Assembly (NCBI GenBank): GCA_016839545.1
Contig: JAEOUB010000076.1
Coordinates: 1 to 6,606, forward strand
Source of the DNA: Candidatus Kariarchaeota archaeon
GTDB lineage: Archaea > Asgardarchaeota > Heimdallarchaeia > Heimdallarchaeales > Kariarchaeaceae
Direction of reading: 5' to 3'
DNA length: 6,606 bases
The notes under the pieces are model-generated. The model was given only the letters and a program-made list of their open reading frames with translations. It had not been told where the DNA came from and ran no database searches. A program made the position numbers and the translations under genes. Below are positions 4,724-6,606 of the stretch, in pieces; position 1 is the stretch's first letter; each line of letters starts with the position of its first letter.

Positions 4724-6268
4724 GTGAGTCTTCAGCGAATTCATGAGCTCATGGCTTCGGGGTATCTTAGCGACGCTCTCGAAAACTTAGAGCAGATGTC
4801 ACCATCAATTGACGCTGAGACTTATTTTCTACTCAGGGCAGATCTGCTTGACAATCTGGGCCTGATCGGTGAGGCGCTGGATAGTCTCCAAGAGCTCACA
4901 ATTGAGGACCCTCTGGTAGATCAAAAGCCTGAATATCACCTGCGTCATGCAGCCTTGTTCTGGAAACTTGGAGAACGCGAGAGTGCCCTCAAACTGCTGG
5001 ATCTCATTGAGTCAATGACCGAATTAGAGCCTGAAAGATACAAGGATCTACTGGGTGAGACCTACCGGCTCAGAGGTGTACTGATGCTTACAGCCTCAGA
5101 ATTTGATGAGGCCATGACCCACTTACAAAAAGCGGTGACTATATTCCAGGAGAATCTATCTCTGAAAATGCTGGTTGGTACTTTGCAGAATATTGCAGTC
5201 ATCCATACCAGTCGAGGACACACAGATCAGGCACTTGAGGTACTATTCCAGTGTAAGGAGCTGGAAACGGATGATCAGACGATCAGATCGTATATCCTGT
5301 GTAGCATAGGTGAGATGTATGAGCAACTGGGCAACCTGGACCGTGCGATGGACTATTACACCCAGGCACGAATACTTGCTGACCTGTTTGACATCTCTGA
5401 AACAGAGGCAAGATCATTTTGCAACCTGGGGAGTATTGCTTTGAGACTGGGAAACTGGGATGAAGGATTTCTGTTCTTTAGCCGTGCTCTAGAGATATTC
5501 AGACAGACTGGAAATCAATTTGAGATCTCACGAGTTCTTACCACAATGGGTCGGATCTACCGTGAGCTGGTGATCACAGATCGAGCACTTGCTGCATTCC
5601 ATGAGGTCAAGTTCATGCTTCAGACACTGGACAGTCCCTTGGAACTTGCCCGTGTCCTGTTTGATATTGTGACGACCTTGTGCCGAGTGGGAAGGTGGTC
5701 AGAAGCAGAGGAGGAGCTGGAAGCACTAGAACGGCTTCATATCCAGCACCGCTTACCCGAGACAGGACAACTACTCTACTATGCACGTATCAAGATCCTG
5801 AAGTCAACTGGTTACGGCCCAAGTATAGAACAAGCAAGAGGTATGCTCCATAACATGCTCCAGATTGACCAGGTATCTAAACTACACCTCTCCATGGTTA
5901 CAGATCTTCTTGAGATGGAACTGGACACGGTGATCACGAGTGAGTGTGGAACATCTGGAGTGAGTTACCTGGCAGAGAGTCTTCACAAGCTGGCACAGTT
6001 TGACAGGTCACCAGTATTGGTACGATCAACACTGATGTTGCTAACCTATGCCCATATGCTTGAGAGACAGTCTGAGCAGGCAGCCCTGGTGAAAAGTCAG
6101 ATTGATGTGCTGACTTCTGACCAGCAGATAGGTGGTGAGATCTACCAGATGGGCTATCAAACCTCTTTTCTTCAAAAATTCAGAATAAACTATGCGGATC
6201 GCGTCGACAATCTTGAGCTATTGGCTCACATGCGTGTACTTTTACTTGCCCTTCCCATGAGATATTGA
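4724..6268 (+). CDS. Tetratricopeptide repeat (TPR) protein, about 514 aa
   Basis: A predicted cytosolic TPR scaffold that would bind partner proteins. Counting from GTG 4724, TPR-like helical hairpins occur at about 5-24, 34-59, 72-95, 104-143, 150-182, 189-222, 228-263, 268-303 and 307-342. Clear signatures are [LY]-x-x-x-[GA]-x-x-[DE]-x-A, for example MYEQLGNLDRAMDYY, ALRLGNWDEGFLFF and LCRVGRWSEAEEEL. Spacing of about 36-40 residues gives slightly long repeats, typical of LGN/MalT-type TPR superhelices. The remaining C-terminal ~170 residues are helical without recognised repeats. No enzymatic domain, signal peptide or membrane helix is seen. The frame could start at TTG 4715, GTG 4724 or ATG 4751; I prefer GTG because of the TATA box position and because TTG falls in the likely initiator region. 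Partners are unknown; the divergent 225-aa solenoid gene is a candidate for coregulation. Confidence 0.9.
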   Translation: MSLQRIHELMASGYLSDALENLEQMSPSIDAETYFLLRADLLDNLGLIGEALDSLQELTIEDPLVDQKPEYHLRHAALFWKLGERESALKLLDLIESMTELEPERYKDLLGETYRLRGVLMLTASEFDEAMTHLQKAVTIFQENLSLKMLVGTLQNIAVIHTSRGHTDQALEVLFQCKELETDDQTIRSYILCSIGEMYEQLGNLDRAMDYYTQARILADLFDISETEARSFCNLGSIALRLGNWDEGFLFFSRALEIFRQTGNQFEISRVLTTMGRIYRELVITDRALAAFHEVKFMLQTLDSPLELARVLFDIVTTLCRVGRWSEAEEELEALERLHIQHRLPETGQLLYYARIKILKSTGYGPSIEQARGMLHNMLQIDQVSKLHLSMVTDLLEMELDTVITSECGTSGVSYLAESLHKLAQFDRSPVLVRSTLMLLTYAHMLERQSEQAALVKSQIDVLTSDQQIGGEIYQMGYQTSFLQKFRINYADRVDNLELLAHMRVLLLALPMRY

Positions 6269-6273
6269 TATCA
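6266..6273. other. Palindrome TGATATCA carrying both convergent stop codons
   Basis: The TGA of the TPR gene (6266-6268) and the TGA of the minus-strand small gene (6271-6273) are the two halves of a perfect 8-bp palindrome with a 2-bp centre. There is no intergenic space for terminators, so each transcript must end inside the neighbour's coding sequence. Confidence 0.9.
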
Positions 6274-6606
6274 GAGAAACTTGTTGATGTACTCGATAAG
6301 AAGCTCAGTGCTTCTACCAGAGGTGATGTAGGAGTCAAGGGTGTCGAGGAGGCTTTTCTCATCCTCGGTGATCTGACCATCCTCGTTGGCAACTTCCTCA
6401 GCCTTGAGAACAATGGTATGCATCATCTTGGTGAGTTCCTCCACCATCTCGGGAGTGTTCTTCCCAGACTCCACAAGAAGCTCGATCTCATTCTCTACAT
6501 CCCATAGATGTCTCTGGATAATATCGATGATCTGTTTCTCATCATCAGTAAGTATTCCATCTTTCTTTGCCTCGCCCACAATTCTTTGCAGGAGCTTGAC
6601 TGCATC
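6271..6606 (-). CDS. Small acidic protein with two TerB/EF-hand-like DG loops, 5'-truncated by the window edge
   Basis: The visible 111 residues are helical and acidic with two related segments: AKKDGILTDDEKQII near the visible N-terminus and ANEDGQITEDEKSLL about 65 residues later. Both fit A-x-x-D-G-x-[IL]-T-x-[DE]-E-K, seen in TerB-like domains (helix, DG loop, helix) and resembling the end of an EF-hand loop. A full EF-hand is doubtful because position 1 is not Asp (Val in the second loop). The frame continues without a stop from GTG 6579 to the right edge, adding DAVKLLQRI, which looks like the same helix continuing, so I treat the gene as running off the window rather than starting at GTG 6579. 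A metal- or Ca-dependent binding role is possible but not shown. It converges with the TPR gene, with 2 bp between stop codons. Confidence 0.8.
   Translation of the reverse strand, partial: DAVKLLQRIVGEAKKDGILTDDEKQIIDIIQRHLWDVENEIELLVESGKNTPEMVEELTKMMHTIVLKAEEVANEDGQITEDEKSLLDTLDSYITSGRSTELLIEYINKFL

Noticed and set aside
6577..6579. GTG at 6579 as the true start of the small DG-loop protein
   Set aside because: The frame stays open to the window edge, and the nine upstream codons (DAVKLLQRI) read as a natural continuation of the helix, so the start probably lies beyond 6606. It remains a possible internal start.
1..6606. CRISPR array, insertion sequence, toxin-antitoxin pair or defence island
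   Set aside because: No spaced direct repeats, transposase, nuclease or helicase motifs, or terminal inverted repeats were visible on either strand.

Overview
The window most likely comes from an archaeon, and the protein style suggests an Asgard (Thorarchaeota-like) lineage. The domain call rests on promoter architecture. All five genes whose 5' end is visible have an AT-rich TATA-like box centred about 24-28 bp upstream of the start codon, and none has a Shine-Dalgarno sequence, as expected for leaderless archaeal mRNAs. The Asgard placement is a weaker inference from the proteins: a helical protein with a Pro/Gly linker, a long TPR protein, short acidic 'DG-x-[IL]-T-x-[DE]-E' proteins, and a Cys/His-module protein without a clear bacterial counterpart. 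No rRNA, tRNA or diagnostic marker gene is present.

Layout, left to right. Positions 1-730 (minus strand) hold the N-terminal 243 codons of a classical short-chain dehydrogenase/reductase that runs off the left edge. A 210-bp spacer (731-940) contains its promoter, a 13-bp inverted repeat and an oligo-T terminator for the preceding gene. Next on the minus strand come a 300-aa protein with an N-terminal CxxC...HxC module (941-1843), a 635-aa largely helical protein with a Pro/Gly-rich linker near its C-terminus (1936-3843), and a 225-aa alpha-solenoid-like protein built from ~13-residue repeats (3918-4595). A 128-bp divergent promoter region (4596-4723) follows, with two TATA boxes and two near-palindromes. 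It drives a plus-strand TPR protein of about 514 aa (4724-6268). The TPR gene converges, with only 2 bp between stop codons, on a minus-strand small acidic protein with two TerB/EF-hand-like loops (6271 to beyond 6606).

Each minus-strand gene has its own promoter-like box, so these look like separate or overlapping transcription units rather than one tight operon. Apart from the dehydrogenase, no gene encodes a recognisable enzyme. The TPR protein, the 13-residue-repeat protein and the Pro-rich protein look like scaffold or adaptor proteins. Whether they work together cannot be decided from this window. The observations most worth following are the Pro-rich linker with a weakly WH2-like tail in the 635-aa protein, the regular 13-residue repeat in its neighbour, and the uniform leaderless promoter geometry, which also moves the TPR gene's start from TTG 4715 to GTG 4724. 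No complete novel system can be demonstrated here.
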